A stretch of DNA of 64,000 nt from Paraprevotella xylaniphila YIT 11841 (lineage in GTDB: Bacteria > Bacteroidota > Bacteroidia > Bacteroidales > Bacteroidaceae). The stretch covers positions 147,082 through 211,081 of the forward strand of contig NZ_GL883837.1 in assembly GCF_000205165.1 (NCBI RefSeq), read 5' to 3'. Shown here in pieces: positions 1 through 8,629 of this stretch (position 1 is the first letter of the stretch; each line of letters starts with the position of its first letter). Under the pieces are notes generated by a model. That model did not search any database and was not told the origin of the DNA. It saw only the letters and a program-made list of their open reading frames with translations. A program made the translations under genes and the position numbers.

Positions 1-1
1 A

Positions 2-1177
2 AAGGAGTGCTGGATTGGCAGTGACTTGGATGACAACGACTGGCAACAAATGGAACTCCCGGGATATTGGGAAGGCAAAGGACTCCCCAATTTCGACGGA
101 GTGGTGTGGTTCCGCAAGCAAATCGACATTCCATCCGAATGGACAGGTAAAGACTTGCAACTGAATCCCGGCATCATCGACGATGAAGACATCATCTATT
201 GGAACGGCGAGCAAATCGCCAACGGCGCAGGCTACAACGTACAGCGCCATTACACCGTACCGGGCCGTCTGGTCAAGGCAGGCAAGAACACATTGGCCAT
301 CAAAGTCAACGACAACGGCGGTGAAGGCGGCATAGCCGGAAAAGCAGAGGACATGAACCTCAAACTGTCGGACAAGGACATGCTCTCTCTGGCCGGGAAC
401 TGGAAATACCGCGTAGGCTGTTCCTTGGCCGACATGCCTCCCGCTCCGATTTATCCTGAGCATTCCTCTTTCCCTTCCGTACTTTTCAACGGAATGGTAC
501 ATCCCTGTCTGGAATATCCCATCAAAGGCGTCATCTGGTATCAGGGTTGCAACAACGTGGGACGTGCAGAAGAATATGAAAGCCTCTTCCAAACGCTGAT
601 TACAGACTGGCGCAAGCAGTTCGGACAACCCGACATGCCATTCTATTTTGTGCAACTGGCCAACTACTTGGACCGCAAGTTGGTACAGGCAGACTCGCCA
701 TGGGCCGCCCTTCGTGAAGCACAATCCAAAGCGCAGCATCTGGCCCACACCGGAATGGCAGGCAATATCGACATCGGCGAGGCGCATGACATCCATCCCA
801 AAAACAAACAAGAAGTGGCCCGCCGTTTAGCCGCCATCTCCTTGGCCGACACCTACGGGCAGAAAATACCCGCGCAAGCACCGGTTTACGACAACTACAC
901 GGTGGGAAGCGACGGCAAGGTCCGTATTTCGTTCACAATCCCCGCCATCGGCGAACGCTTTGAGCAGAACAAAGACATCAAGGGCTTCACCATTGCCGGC
1001 CCCGACCATGTGTTCTACCCCGCCGAGGCCTATACGGACGGCGACGATGTGGTGGTCTACTCGCACTATGTCAAAGTGCCGGTAGCCGTCCGTTACGGAT
1101 GGGCCGATAATCCGGAGTGCACATTGCGCACACCCGGCAATTTCCCCGTGGCTCCTTTCCGTACCGATAATTGGTAA
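2..1177 (+). CDS. Sialate O-acetylesterase-like (SASA family) esterase, 5' truncated
   Basis: C-terminal 391 residues of an SGNH-type acetylesterase; the frame is open to the left edge, so the true start is outside the window. Visible features are a jelly-roll insert (LPGYWE...), the family signature VIWYQGCNN followed by ITDWRKQFG, and a DIHP motif whose His (codon near 794) is the expected catalytic residue. The nucleophile motif (GQSN type) is not in the visible part and should lie upstream. These enzymes remove acetyl esters from sugars; despite the family name, many Bacteroidetes members sit in plant hemicellulose loci, so sialic acid need not be the substrate. It is followed after 38 bases by two GH36 genes and probably forms an operon with them. 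Confidence 0.85.
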   Translation, partial: KECWIGSDLDDNDWQQMELPGYWEGKGLPNFDGVVWFRKQIDIPSEWTGKDLQLNPGIIDDEDIIYWNGEQIANGAGYNVQRHYTVPGRLVKAGKNTLAIKVNDNGGEGGIAGKAEDMNLKLSDKDMLSLAGNWKYRVGCSLADMPPAPIYPEHSSFPSVLFNGMVHPCLEYPIKGVIWYQGCNNVGRAEEYESLFQTLITDWRKQFGQPDMPFYFVQLANYLDRKLVQADSPWAALREAQSKAQHLAHTGMAGNIDIGEAHDIHPKNKQEVARRLAAISLADTYGQKIPAQAPVYDNYTVGSDGKVRISFTIPAIGERFEQNKDIKGFTIAGPDHVFYPAEAYTDGDDVVVYSHYVKVPVAVRYGWADNPECTLRTPGNFPVAPFRTDNW

Positions 1178-1215
1178 AAACAATTTTATTCAAAACATAA
1201 ACCATTTGATCATTT

Positions 1216-3372
1216 ATGAAAATCAAATCATTCTTATCACTATGCCTGCTCGCAACGGCATCTACCGTCGCGGCAGACGAGTTCATCAAAATCAACACCG
1301 ACCAGATCGGCATGGTGTTGCGCGTCAAAGACAACGGCCGCCTCTACCAGTCGTACTTGGGCAAACGGTTGGCCAACGACAACGACTTGCAACACCTTCC
1401 GCAAGGCAACGAGGTATACCTCACCCACGGCATGGAAGATTACTTTGAACCGGCCATCGAAGTACACCACAACGATGCCAACCCGTCGCTGCTACTCAAG
1501 CACGTGTCGCACGAGCAAAAGAACATACAGCCGGGTGTGGACGAGACGGTCATCACGATGCAAGACGACAAGTATCCCGTCACAGTGAAGCTCCACTATG
1601 TGTCCTATGCCAAAGAAAACATCATCAAGACTTTTACTGAAATCAGCCATCAGGAGAAGAAGCCTATCCAACTGGAACGCTATGCTTCCGCCATGCTGCA
1701 CTTCAGCCGCCCGGCCTATTACCTCACGGAGTTTTCCGGCGACTGGATTTATGAGGCCACGATGAGCACCACACCGCTGAACTTCGGCAAGAAAGTGCTC
1801 GACACGAAACTGGGCGCACGTGCCAACATGTTCACGCCTCCCATGTTCATCCTCTCGTTGGACAAGGAATCAAACGAAACCGAAGGCGAAGTCATACTCG
1901 GCACGTTGGGCTGGACGGGTAACTTCCGTTTCACATTCGAGGTGGACAACAAGAAAGACCTTCGCGTCATTGCCGGTATCAACCCGTATTTCTCGGAATA
2001 CTCTTTGCCCAAAGGCGAAACGTTCCGCACACCGGACTTTTATTTCACTTACAGCGACTGCGGACGCGGACAGGCCAGCCGCAATTTCCACGACTGGGCA
2101 CGCAAATACCAACTTAAAGACGGACAAGAAGACCGCCTGACCCTGCTGAACAACTGGGAGGCCACTTACTTCGATTTCGACGAGGATAAGTTGGTGGAAC
2201 TCATGGGCGATGCCGTGAAATTGGGCGTGGACATGTTCCTGCTCGACGACGGATGGTTCGGCAACAAATACGAACGCCACAGCGACACACAAGGCTTGGG
2301 TGACTGGGACGAAACGAAACACAAGCTCCCCCACGGCATCCAGAAGTTGGTGGACGAAGCTGCCAAACGCAACATCAAGTTCGGCATCTGGATTGAACCG
2401 GAAATGGTCAGCCCCAAGAGCGAACTTTACGAGAAGCATAAGGATTGGGTGATTCACTTGCCCAACCGCGACGAATATTACTTCCGCAACCAAATGGTTC
2501 TCGACCTGAGCAACCCCGAGGTGCAGGACTTCGTCTTCGGCGTAGTAGACGGCCTGATGACCAAATATCCGGGCATCGCTTATTTCAAGTGGGACTGCAA
2601 CAGCCCGATTACCAACATCTACTCTCCGTATCTGAAAGACAAGCAGACTCATCTCTACGTAGACTACGTGCGCGGCCTGTACAAGGTGCTCGACCGCATC
2701 AAGGCCAAGTATCCGAAGTTGCCGATGATGCTTTGCTCAGGTGGTAGCGGCCGTATCGACTACGAGGCTCTGAAGTATTTCACGGAGTTCTGGGCCAGCG
2801 ACAACACCGACCCCATCCAACGCCTGTTCATCCAATACGGCTATTCGTTCTTCTATCCGGCCAAGTCCATGAGCGCCCACGTCACCACATGGAACAAGAA
2901 CGCGAGCATCAAGTTCCGCACGGACGTGGCCATGATGGGCAAGCTCGGCTTCGACATCAAGCTCAGCGACATGAGCAGTGACGACCTTACCTACTGTCAA
3001 GGTGCCGTGAAGAACTACAAACGACTGCGTCCGGCCATCATGGAAGGCGACCTCTACCGTCTCGTGTCTCCCTACGAAGGCCTGCGCACCCATGCGGCCA
3101 ACCAATTCGTATGCAAGGACAAGGACAAAGCCGTGGTCTTTGCCTTCGATGTGTATCCGGGTTATGGCGAGAAGCTCCTCCCGGTACGCCTGCAAGGCTT
3201 GGATGCCAACAAGCAGTACCGCGTGAAGGAAATCAACATGATGCCGGGCCAGGGCTCTTCGCTTGAAGGTAATGACCGCGTATTCTCCGGTGATTACCTG
3301 ATGAAAGTCGGGCTGAACCTTTTCACCGGCAACAAGCTTTACAGCCGCGTGGTGGAAATCACAGCCGAATAA
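1216..3372 (+). CDS. Secreted GH36 alpha-galactosidase (copy 1)
   Basis: 718 residues, the usual length for bacterial GH36. A signal peptide of about 20 residues ends in TVAA. The catalytic TIM barrel shows DDGWFG, FGIWIEPEM, FKWDCN (Asp460, expected nucleophile) and CSGGSGR followed by WASDNTD (Asp529, expected acid/base). It should release terminal alpha-galactose from oligosaccharides such as raffinose or galactomannan fragments, probably in the periplasm. Second gene of the operon, 18 bases before a paralogous GH36 gene. The fold and mechanism are known for the family; the exact substrate cannot be read from the sequence. Confidence 0.93.
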   Translation: MKIKSFLSLCLLATASTVAADEFIKINTDQIGMVLRVKDNGRLYQSYLGKRLANDNDLQHLPQGNEVYLTHGMEDYFEPAIEVHHNDANPSLLLKHVSHEQKNIQPGVDETVITMQDDKYPVTVKLHYVSYAKENIIKTFTEISHQEKKPIQLERYASAMLHFSRPAYYLTEFSGDWIYEATMSTTPLNFGKKVLDTKLGARANMFTPPMFILSLDKESNETEGEVILGTLGWTGNFRFTFEVDNKKDLRVIAGINPYFSEYSLPKGETFRTPDFYFTYSDCGRGQASRNFHDWARKYQLKDGQEDRLTLLNNWEATYFDFDEDKLVELMGDAVKLGVDMFLLDDGWFGNKYERHSDTQGLGDWDETKHKLPHGIQKLVDEAAKRNIKFGIWIEPEMVSPKSELYEKHKDWVIHLPNRDEYYFRNQMVLDLSNPEVQDFVFGVVDGLMTKYPGIAYFKWDCNSPITNIYSPYLKDKQTHLYVDYVRGLYKVLDRIKAKYPKLPMMLCSGGSGRIDYEALKYFTEFWASDNTDPIQRLFIQYGYSFFYPAKSMSAHVTTWNKNASIKFRTDVAMMGKLGFDIKLSDMSSDDLTYCQGAVKNYKRLRPAIMEGDLYRLVSPYEGLRTHAANQFVCKDKDKAVVFAFDVYPGYGEKLLPVRLQGLDANKQYRVKEINMMPGQGSSLEGNDRVFSGDYLMKVGLNLFTGNKLYSRVVEITAE

Positions 3373-3390
3373 ACATTCAATCAAAAAGAA

Positions 3391-5595
3391 ATGGAAATCA
3401 GAAGTTATATCATAGGGGTAGCCGCTGCGACATGCAGCGCGCTACCTTTTTCGCATTGTTTCGCATGGGAAGGCAACGTGCTGGTATCCACTCCGCACAC
3501 ATCCATGCTTCTCCATGCCGGTGAAGGCCAAGACCTGCGCTTCGCCTACTTCGGCGACCGCATCGAAGAGAGCCAGATACACCAGATTCACGACGCATGG
3601 GACGGGCTGAACCGCACGGCATACCCTACTTTCGGCCAACCGCCCCACCAGATTTTTGCTTTGCAAGCCGTACATGCCGACGGGAACTGGACCACGGACT
3701 TGACCGTGGAAAACGTGGAGACCTCAACCCTCGACAACGCCAAACTCACGGCCATCACGCTGAAGGACAAGGTTTATCCTTTCCAAGTGAAGCTCTACTA
3801 CAAAGCTTACAACGACATCGACATGATTGAGACGTGGAGCGAGATTTCACACACTGAAAAGAAAACCGTGGTGCTGAAACGCTTCGACTCCGGACATTTC
3901 CTGATACGCCGCGGCGACGTATGGGTTTCGCACCTCCATGGCTCATGGGCTGCCGAAACTCATGTCACGACCGAACCGCTCACACCGGGCATCAAGATGA
4001 TAGAGAATGTGGACGGGGCGCGCAACGGCCATCTGGATCACCCTGAGGTCATGTTCTCGCTCGACGGGAAACCGCACGAGAACGAAGGACGCGTCATCGG
4101 CGCCGCCCTTTGTTGGAGCGGAAATTACGCCATCCGCATGGTGACGGACAATAATTTCGTACACCGTGTCTTTGCGGGCATCGACAGCGAAAGCTCGGAA
4201 TACAAACTGGCTCCGGAAGAGGTATTCACCACCCCGAAGCTCGCCCTCACTTACTCCGGCGAGGGGCTGAGCGGTGCCAGCCGTAACTTCCACCGTTGGG
4301 CACGCCACGCCGGTATGCTGCACCACGGTAATCAGGTACGCCCTGTGCTGCTCAACAGTTGGGAAGGCGTGTACCTCGATGTCAACGAACCGGCCATGGC
4401 CGAAATGATGAAGGACATTGCCACGTTGGGCGGCGAACTGTTCGTCATGGACGACGGGTGGTTCGGCGACAAGTACCGCCGCGTGCAGGACAACTCTTCG
4501 CTCGGTGATTGGGTGGTAGACCAAAAGAAACTGCCCCACGGTATCGAAGGGCTCATCCGGGAGGCCGACAAGAACGGCATCAAGTTCGGCATCTGGATAG
4601 AGCCGGAAGCCGTGAACAGCAAGAGCGAACTGTTCGAGAAACATCCTGATTGGGCCTTGCAAGTCAAGGAACGCCCCTTGCAATACGGGCGTGGCGGCAC
4701 ACAGATGCTTCTCGATGTGTGCAACCCCAAAGTGCAAGATTTCATGTTCGGCATCGTAGACAACCTTTTGAGCCGGCATCCTCAAATTGCTTACATCAAA
4801 TGGGATGCCAACGTGGAACTGAAGAACTATGGTTCCACCTACCTGCCCAAGGACAAACAGTCGCACATATACATTGAATACCATCGCGGCTTGAACAAAG
4901 TGCTCGAACGCATCCGCGCCAAGTATCCCGACGTGCTGATTCAAGCCTGCGGAGGAGGCGGAGGACGCGCCAGTTACGGTGTCATGCCCTACTTCGACGA
5001 GTTCTGGGTGAGCGACAACACCGATGCCTTACAACGTATTTACATGCAGTGGGGCACCTCGTATTTCTACCCCTCCAACGCCATGGCACAGCACATCAGT
5101 GCCTCGCCCAACCACCAGACAGGACGTATCGTACCCATCAAGTTCCGTTGCGACGTGGCCATGAGCGGACGCTTAGGATTGGAGCTGCAGCCTTCCAAAA
5201 TGACCAAAGAGGAATACCGGCAGGCATCGCAAGCCGTGAAGGACTACAAGTCAGTGCGCGAAGTCATCCAGTTGGGCAACCTCTACCGTCTGGTATCGCC
5301 TTACGACGACAAAGGTATCGCCTCACTGATGTACACTGACGATGCGAAAAACAAGGCGGTGTTCTTCGCCTATAAAATGGAACATTTCATGAACCAGGTT
5401 ATACCCCGCGTCTGCCTGCGCGGCCTCGACCCGGCCAAGAACTACCGCGTACGCGAGTTGAATGTCAAGACCGGCGGACAGCCCTGTTTCTTGAACGACA
5501 AAGTATTCTCCGGCGCTTTGTTGATGAACACCGGCATCGAAATGCCTTTGGGAAGCGACTACGCCAGCTGCGTGTTGGAACTCATTGCTGAGTAG
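3391..5595 (+). CDS. Secreted GH36 alpha-galactosidase (copy 2)
   Basis: 734 residues, a clear paralogue of the upstream GH36. The N-terminus (MEIRSYIIGVAAATCSAL...) looks like a signal peptide. Catalytic elements are DDGWFGDKY, FGIWIEPEAV, IKWDAN (Asp472, nucleophile) and ACGGGGGR followed by WVSDNTD (Asp542, acid/base). It differs from copy 1 near the active site: EAVNSK replaces EMVSPK, and DANVEL replaces DCNSPI after the nucleophile, which suggests a changed subsite and substrate preference. Last gene of the operon, followed by a strong terminator at 5635-5675. Confidence 0.93.
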   Translation: MEIRSYIIGVAAATCSALPFSHCFAWEGNVLVSTPHTSMLLHAGEGQDLRFAYFGDRIEESQIHQIHDAWDGLNRTAYPTFGQPPHQIFALQAVHADGNWTTDLTVENVETSTLDNAKLTAITLKDKVYPFQVKLYYKAYNDIDMIETWSEISHTEKKTVVLKRFDSGHFLIRRGDVWVSHLHGSWAAETHVTTEPLTPGIKMIENVDGARNGHLDHPEVMFSLDGKPHENEGRVIGAALCWSGNYAIRMVTDNNFVHRVFAGIDSESSEYKLAPEEVFTTPKLALTYSGEGLSGASRNFHRWARHAGMLHHGNQVRPVLLNSWEGVYLDVNEPAMAEMMKDIATLGGELFVMDDGWFGDKYRRVQDNSSLGDWVVDQKKLPHGIEGLIREADKNGIKFGIWIEPEAVNSKSELFEKHPDWALQVKERPLQYGRGGTQMLLDVCNPKVQDFMFGIVDNLLSRHPQIAYIKWDANVELKNYGSTYLPKDKQSHIYIEYHRGLNKVLERIRAKYPDVLIQACGGGGGRASYGVMPYFDEFWVSDNTDALQRIYMQWGTSYFYPSNAMAQHISASPNHQTGRIVPIKFRCDVAMSGRLGLELQPSKMTKEEYRQASQAVKDYKSVREVIQLGNLYRLVSPYDDKGIASLMYTDDAKNKAVFFAYKMEHFMNQVIPRVCLRGLDPAKNYRVRELNVKTGGQPCFLNDKVFSGALLMNTGIEMPLGSDYASCVLELIAE

Positions 5596-5634
5596 AACCC
5601 GCGATCTTTTTCGGATAGGAAACGCATTGAATCT

Positions 5635-5675
5635 GGAGTTTGTACCTTTTCTTAGAGTACAAACTCCTTTTTTAT
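5635..5675 (+). terminator. Rho-independent terminator of the galactosidase operon
   Basis: Perfect 11-bp stem GGAGTTTGTAC / GTACAAACTCC (5635-5645 and 5657-5667) with an 11-base loop, followed directly by seven T residues. Confidence 0.85.
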
Positions 5676-5744
5676 TGGCATAAATAGAAGAAGAGAGGAA
5701 AAATAACGGTATATTTGTAACATCATCGTAATACGTATGACATC

Positions 5745-5772
5745 TTGAGTTCATATCAAATGCCTACCTTTG
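5745..5772 (+). promoter_or_regulatory. Putative Bacteroidetes-type promoter of the porin gene
   Basis: TACCTTTG at 5765-5772 matches the TAnnTTTG -7 element, with TTG at 5745-5747 as a possible -33 element at a short spacing of 17. The start codon at 5791 would give a leader of only about 12-18 bases. A second match, TATATTTG, lies at 5710-5717. Confidence 0.45.
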
Positions 5773-5790
5773 CCCCCAAATCAACACATT

Positions 5791-6813
5791 ATGAAGAAAA
5801 TCGCCATTTTAGCCTTGGGCTTGTTGCCCGCCCTCCCTGCCGCAGCCGACGAAGGGAAAGAAGAAAAAGCCAAAACGGATTACCGCCCGGTTGTCCACGG
5901 CACACTGCGCGGAAAATACGAATACCAACCGGAAGAAAAGGCCGGACGCTTCCAAGTGCGTACCGCCCGGGTCAGCATCGAAGGTAAAGTAGCCCCCGTA
6001 GTGGCTTACAAAGCCGAAATCGACTTGTCCGACGAAGGCAAAATCAAAATGCTGGATGCCTACACCCGGCTCAGCCCGCTGAAAGGTTTCGATTTCACCA
6101 TCGGGCAGATGCGCGTCCCGTTCACTATCGACGCCCATCGCTCGCCCCACCAACAATACTTCGCCAACCGTTCGTTCATAGCCAAGCAAGTGGGCAACGT
6201 GCGAGACGTGGGAGCCACGTTGGGCTATAAAATAGACGGCTCGCTGCCCCTCACCCTGCAGGCCGGAGTATTCAACGGCTCAGGACTGACCGACCAGAAG
6301 GATTTCTGGACCAACAACATCAACTATTCCGCCAAGGCACAATGGCAACTGCCCAAAGGCTTTTCAGTCACGCTGAGCGCACAGAAAATCAGGCCGGAAC
6401 ATATCTCGGTCAACATGTACGACGGCGGCATCACTTACAAGTCCGGAAGATGGACGGCAGAGGCGGAATACTTGTATAAACACTATACCAAAGATGCCTT
6501 CCGGGACGTGAACGCTTTCGACGGGTTCATTTGTTACGACCTGCCACTGAAAAAAATATTCAGCAAAATCTCATTCCTCGGACGCTTCGATTACATGGGC
6601 GACCACAGCGACGGAACGGCCGACGAAAACGGGCACCTCACACTGACCGACGCCGAACGTAAGCGCATCACCGGCGGCATCACGCTAAGCATCGCCAAAC
6701 CATTCATCTCGGACATCCGTATCAATTATGAGAAATATTTCTACAATGACGGAGTCACCCCCAAAGTGTCCGAACAAGACAAGATAGTCATTGAATTCAT
6801 GACTCGCTTCTAA
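5791..6813 (+). CDS. OprO/OprP-like outer membrane porin
   Basis: 340 residues from the ATG at 5791; an in-frame start 21 bases earlier is rejected because it precedes the signal peptide MKKIAILALGLLPALPAAA and overlaps the promoter. The mature protein starts with a lysine-rich stretch, then shows the beta-barrel pattern of the phosphate-selective porin family, including FTIGQMRVPF and FANRSFIAKQ, and ends in an aromatic residue (MTRF) as outer membrane barrels do. The family lets anions such as phosphate through the outer membrane, but in Bacteroidetes members the specificity is not established. It stands alone behind its own promoter and ends at a palindrome shared with a convergent gene. 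Confidence 0.8.
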   Translation: MKKIAILALGLLPALPAAADEGKEEKAKTDYRPVVHGTLRGKYEYQPEEKAGRFQVRTARVSIEGKVAPVVAYKAEIDLSDEGKIKMLDAYTRLSPLKGFDFTIGQMRVPFTIDAHRSPHQQYFANRSFIAKQVGNVRDVGATLGYKIDGSLPLTLQAGVFNGSGLTDQKDFWTNNINYSAKAQWQLPKGFSVTLSAQKIRPEHISVNMYDGGITYKSGRWTAEAEYLYKHYTKDAFRDVNAFDGFICYDLPLKKIFSKISFLGRFDYMGDHSDGTADENGHLTLTDAERKRITGGITLSIAKPFISDIRINYEKYFYNDGVTPKVSEQDKIVIEFMTRF

Positions 6814-6840
6814 CTTATTATCAACATATTACAAAACCGG

Positions 6841-6911
6841 AATCGTTTGGCGCAGAATGAAAATTCATTCTGCGCCAAACGATTTTTCAATCTCCTGAGA
6901 TTGATTTTCCG
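6841..6911. repeat. Mosaic palindromic repeat, copy A
   Basis: A perfect 21-bp inverted repeat (6841-6861 and 6864-6884, spacer AA) built on the word CGTTTGGCGCAGAATGA is followed by a second palindromic word, AATCTCCTGAGATTGATTTT (6889-6908). Both words recur in different order at 55522-55602. The element sits between convergent genes and could also act as a bidirectional terminator. Confidence 0.75.
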
Positions 6912-6939
6912 TTCTCAGCACATCTTTTTCCGAAACTCC

Positions 6940-8469
6940 TTACCTCTTGAAACGCACCTCATAAAGGTCGCGCCGGCGGTCTTTCAAATTCCTTACACCG
7001 CCATAAGTATGCAGCTCGCTCAGAAGGTCCAAATCGACATCGGACACAAGAATCATTTCCGTGTTCGGCGTGGCCTCCGCCCGGCGCCCGTCAGTGGGGA
7101 AAGCAAAATCGCACGGAGTGAACACGCCGGATTGCGCATACTGTATGTCCATGTTGTGCACGCGCGGCAGGTTGCCCACGCTACCGGCTATCACCACAAA
7201 GCATTCGTTCTCGATGGCACGGGCCTGCGCACATACCCTCACACGGGAATAAGCGTTCTGCGTGTCCGTCAGGTAAGGCACGAAGAGGATTTGCATTCCT
7301 TGGTCGGCCATGATGCGCGACAGTTCGGGGAACTCCACATCGTAACAAATCAGCACGCCGATCTTGGCACAATCCGTGTCGAAGGTCTTCAGCATGCTGC
7401 CCCCGGACAGCCCCCAACTCTTGGTCTCGTCGGGCGTGACATGTATCTTCTCGTACATCTCGTAACTGCCGTCGCGGCGGCACAGGAAGCCCACGTTATA
7501 AAGGTTGCCGTCGCGCTGCAAGGGCATGCTGCCGGTGATGATGTTGATGTTGTAGCTGATGGCCAACTGCAAGAAACGGTCGCGTATCTCGTCGGTGTAA
7601 CCGGCCAGTCCCCGGATGGCCTGCGACTCGCTCAGGTTGTTGAATTCCGCCATCAACGGGGCGTTGAAATACTCCGGAAAAAGGATGAAATCGCTTTTGT
7701 ACCCCGACACGGCATCCACGAAAAACTCTATCTGCTCGAACAGGTCGTCTATCGTCCGGTAACCGCGCATCTGCCATTGCACCAACCCCACCCTGACCGT
7801 CGTCTTGGCAGGCAACGGCTCAGCCGTCTCCGGTTGGTAATAGATATTGTCCCACTGGAGGAGGCAAGCGTAATGCTTGGACTCCTCGTCGTTGGGCAAA
7901 TAGTTGGTCATGACCTTACGGACGTGGAAGTCGTTGGAAAGCTGGAAGGTCAGCACCGGGTCGTAAATCTCCCGTTTGCGCACCTGCTCGATATACTCCT
8001 TCGGACGCATCCTATCCGCGTATTTATGGTAGTTCGGGATACGGCCGCCGAACATGATGGCCTTCAGGTTCAGCTTCTCGCACAGTTCCTTGCGGTACTC
8101 GTACATACGGCGTGCCAGGCGCAAGCCGCGGTAGTCGGGATGGATGAACACCTCGATGCCGTAAAGGATATTCCCCTTGGGATTATGCGTGCAGAACGTC
8201 TCGTTTCCCGTCACTTTGGCATACGTATGGTCTCCTTTCACCAAATCGTAATCCACGATGATGGAAAGGGCGCAACCGACAATCTTGTCATCGGCTACCG
8301 TCACCACCTGCCCTTCTGGAAAGATGCGTAACAACGTCTCTATCTGTTCATGAGTCCAAAACACATCGCTGCCGTCCGAATACACACGGCGGAACGACTG
8401 CGCCAACTGCCCGTAATCCTCTATCTGGAGCGGACGCACCTGGATTTTACCGATATTCTGATTTTCCAT
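6940..8469 (-). CDS. GNAT acetyltransferase - carbon-nitrogen hydrolase (nitrilase) fusion
   Basis: 509 residues with two joined domains. Residues 8-195 form a GNAT-type acyltransferase domain, with a recognisable acyl-CoA loop near VFIHPDYRGLRLARRM. Residues 225-505 form a nitrilase-superfamily amidohydrolase with the complete catalytic triad Glu266 (FPEYF), Lys341 (EKIHVTP) and Cys375 (LICYD). The protein is cytoplasmic, with no signal peptide. Such fusions recur in Bacteroidetes and other bacteria, so this is a true two-domain protein and not an assembly artefact. The substrate is unknown; an omega-amidase or amide-repair role is one possibility. It ends against palindrome A and is divergent from the LysO gene. 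Confidence 0.88.
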   Translation of the reverse strand: MENQNIGKIQVRPLQIEDYGQLAQSFRRVYSDGSDVFWTHEQIETLLRIFPEGQVVTVADDKIVGCALSIIVDYDLVKGDHTYAKVTGNETFCTHNPKGNILYGIEVFIHPDYRGLRLARRMYEYRKELCEKLNLKAIMFGGRIPNYHKYADRMRPKEYIEQVRKREIYDPVLTFQLSNDFHVRKVMTNYLPNDEESKHYACLLQWDNIYYQPETAEPLPAKTTVRVGLVQWQMRGYRTIDDLFEQIEFFVDAVSGYKSDFILFPEYFNAPLMAEFNNLSESQAIRGLAGYTDEIRDRFLQLAISYNINIITGSMPLQRDGNLYNVGFLCRRDGSYEMYEKIHVTPDETKSWGLSGGSMLKTFDTDCAKIGVLICYDVEFPELSRIMADQGMQILFVPYLTDTQNAYSRVRVCAQARAIENECFVVIAGSVGNLPRVHNMDIQYAQSGVFTPCDFAFPTDGRRAEATPNTEMILVSDVDLDLLSELHTYGGVRNLKDRRRDLYEVRFKR

Positions 8470-8501
8470 TCCTATTATATAATAAAGATACTTCGAGAGT
8501 G

Positions 8502-8509
8502 CAAAGTTA
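8502..8509 (-). promoter_or_regulatory. Putative -7 element upstream of the GNAT-nitrilase gene
   Basis: On the minus strand this reads TAACTTTG, a perfect match to the Bacteroidetes TAnnTTTG element, 33 bases before the start codon at 8469. No clear -33 TTG was found at the usual spacing. Confidence 0.45.
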
Positions 8510-8629
8510 CGGCTAATTTGGATGCGCTGTCATTCCAGAGGAGTTAAATCCGCCCGAAAGGATGCAAAATCCGGGTATAGGGAAGGACATACGGTTTCAT
8601 TTCTCCGAAAAAAAGGCGAACTTTGCGCC

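Noticed and set aside
3943-4944. A 333-codon open frame antisense to the second alpha-galactosidase
   Set aside because: The plus strand encodes all GH36 catalytic motifs here; the antisense frame shows no signal peptide or known motif.
1-5595. Calling the first operon a sialic acid catabolism locus
   Set aside because: The only link is the historical name of the SASA esterase family; no sialidase, nan genes or hexosaminidase are visible, and the neighbours are alpha-galactosidases.
6847-8331. A 494-codon open frame on the plus strand, antisense to the GNAT-nitrilase gene
   Set aside because: It starts inside palindrome A, its translation is rich in His/Val/Arg without any family pattern, and the minus-strand frame contains two complete conserved domains. 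It is an antisense shadow caused by codon bias.
8522-8629. Upstream in-frame extension of the LysO gene
   Set aside because: The extension is basic and hydrophilic, and the ATG at 8630 opens directly on a transmembrane segment typical of the family.
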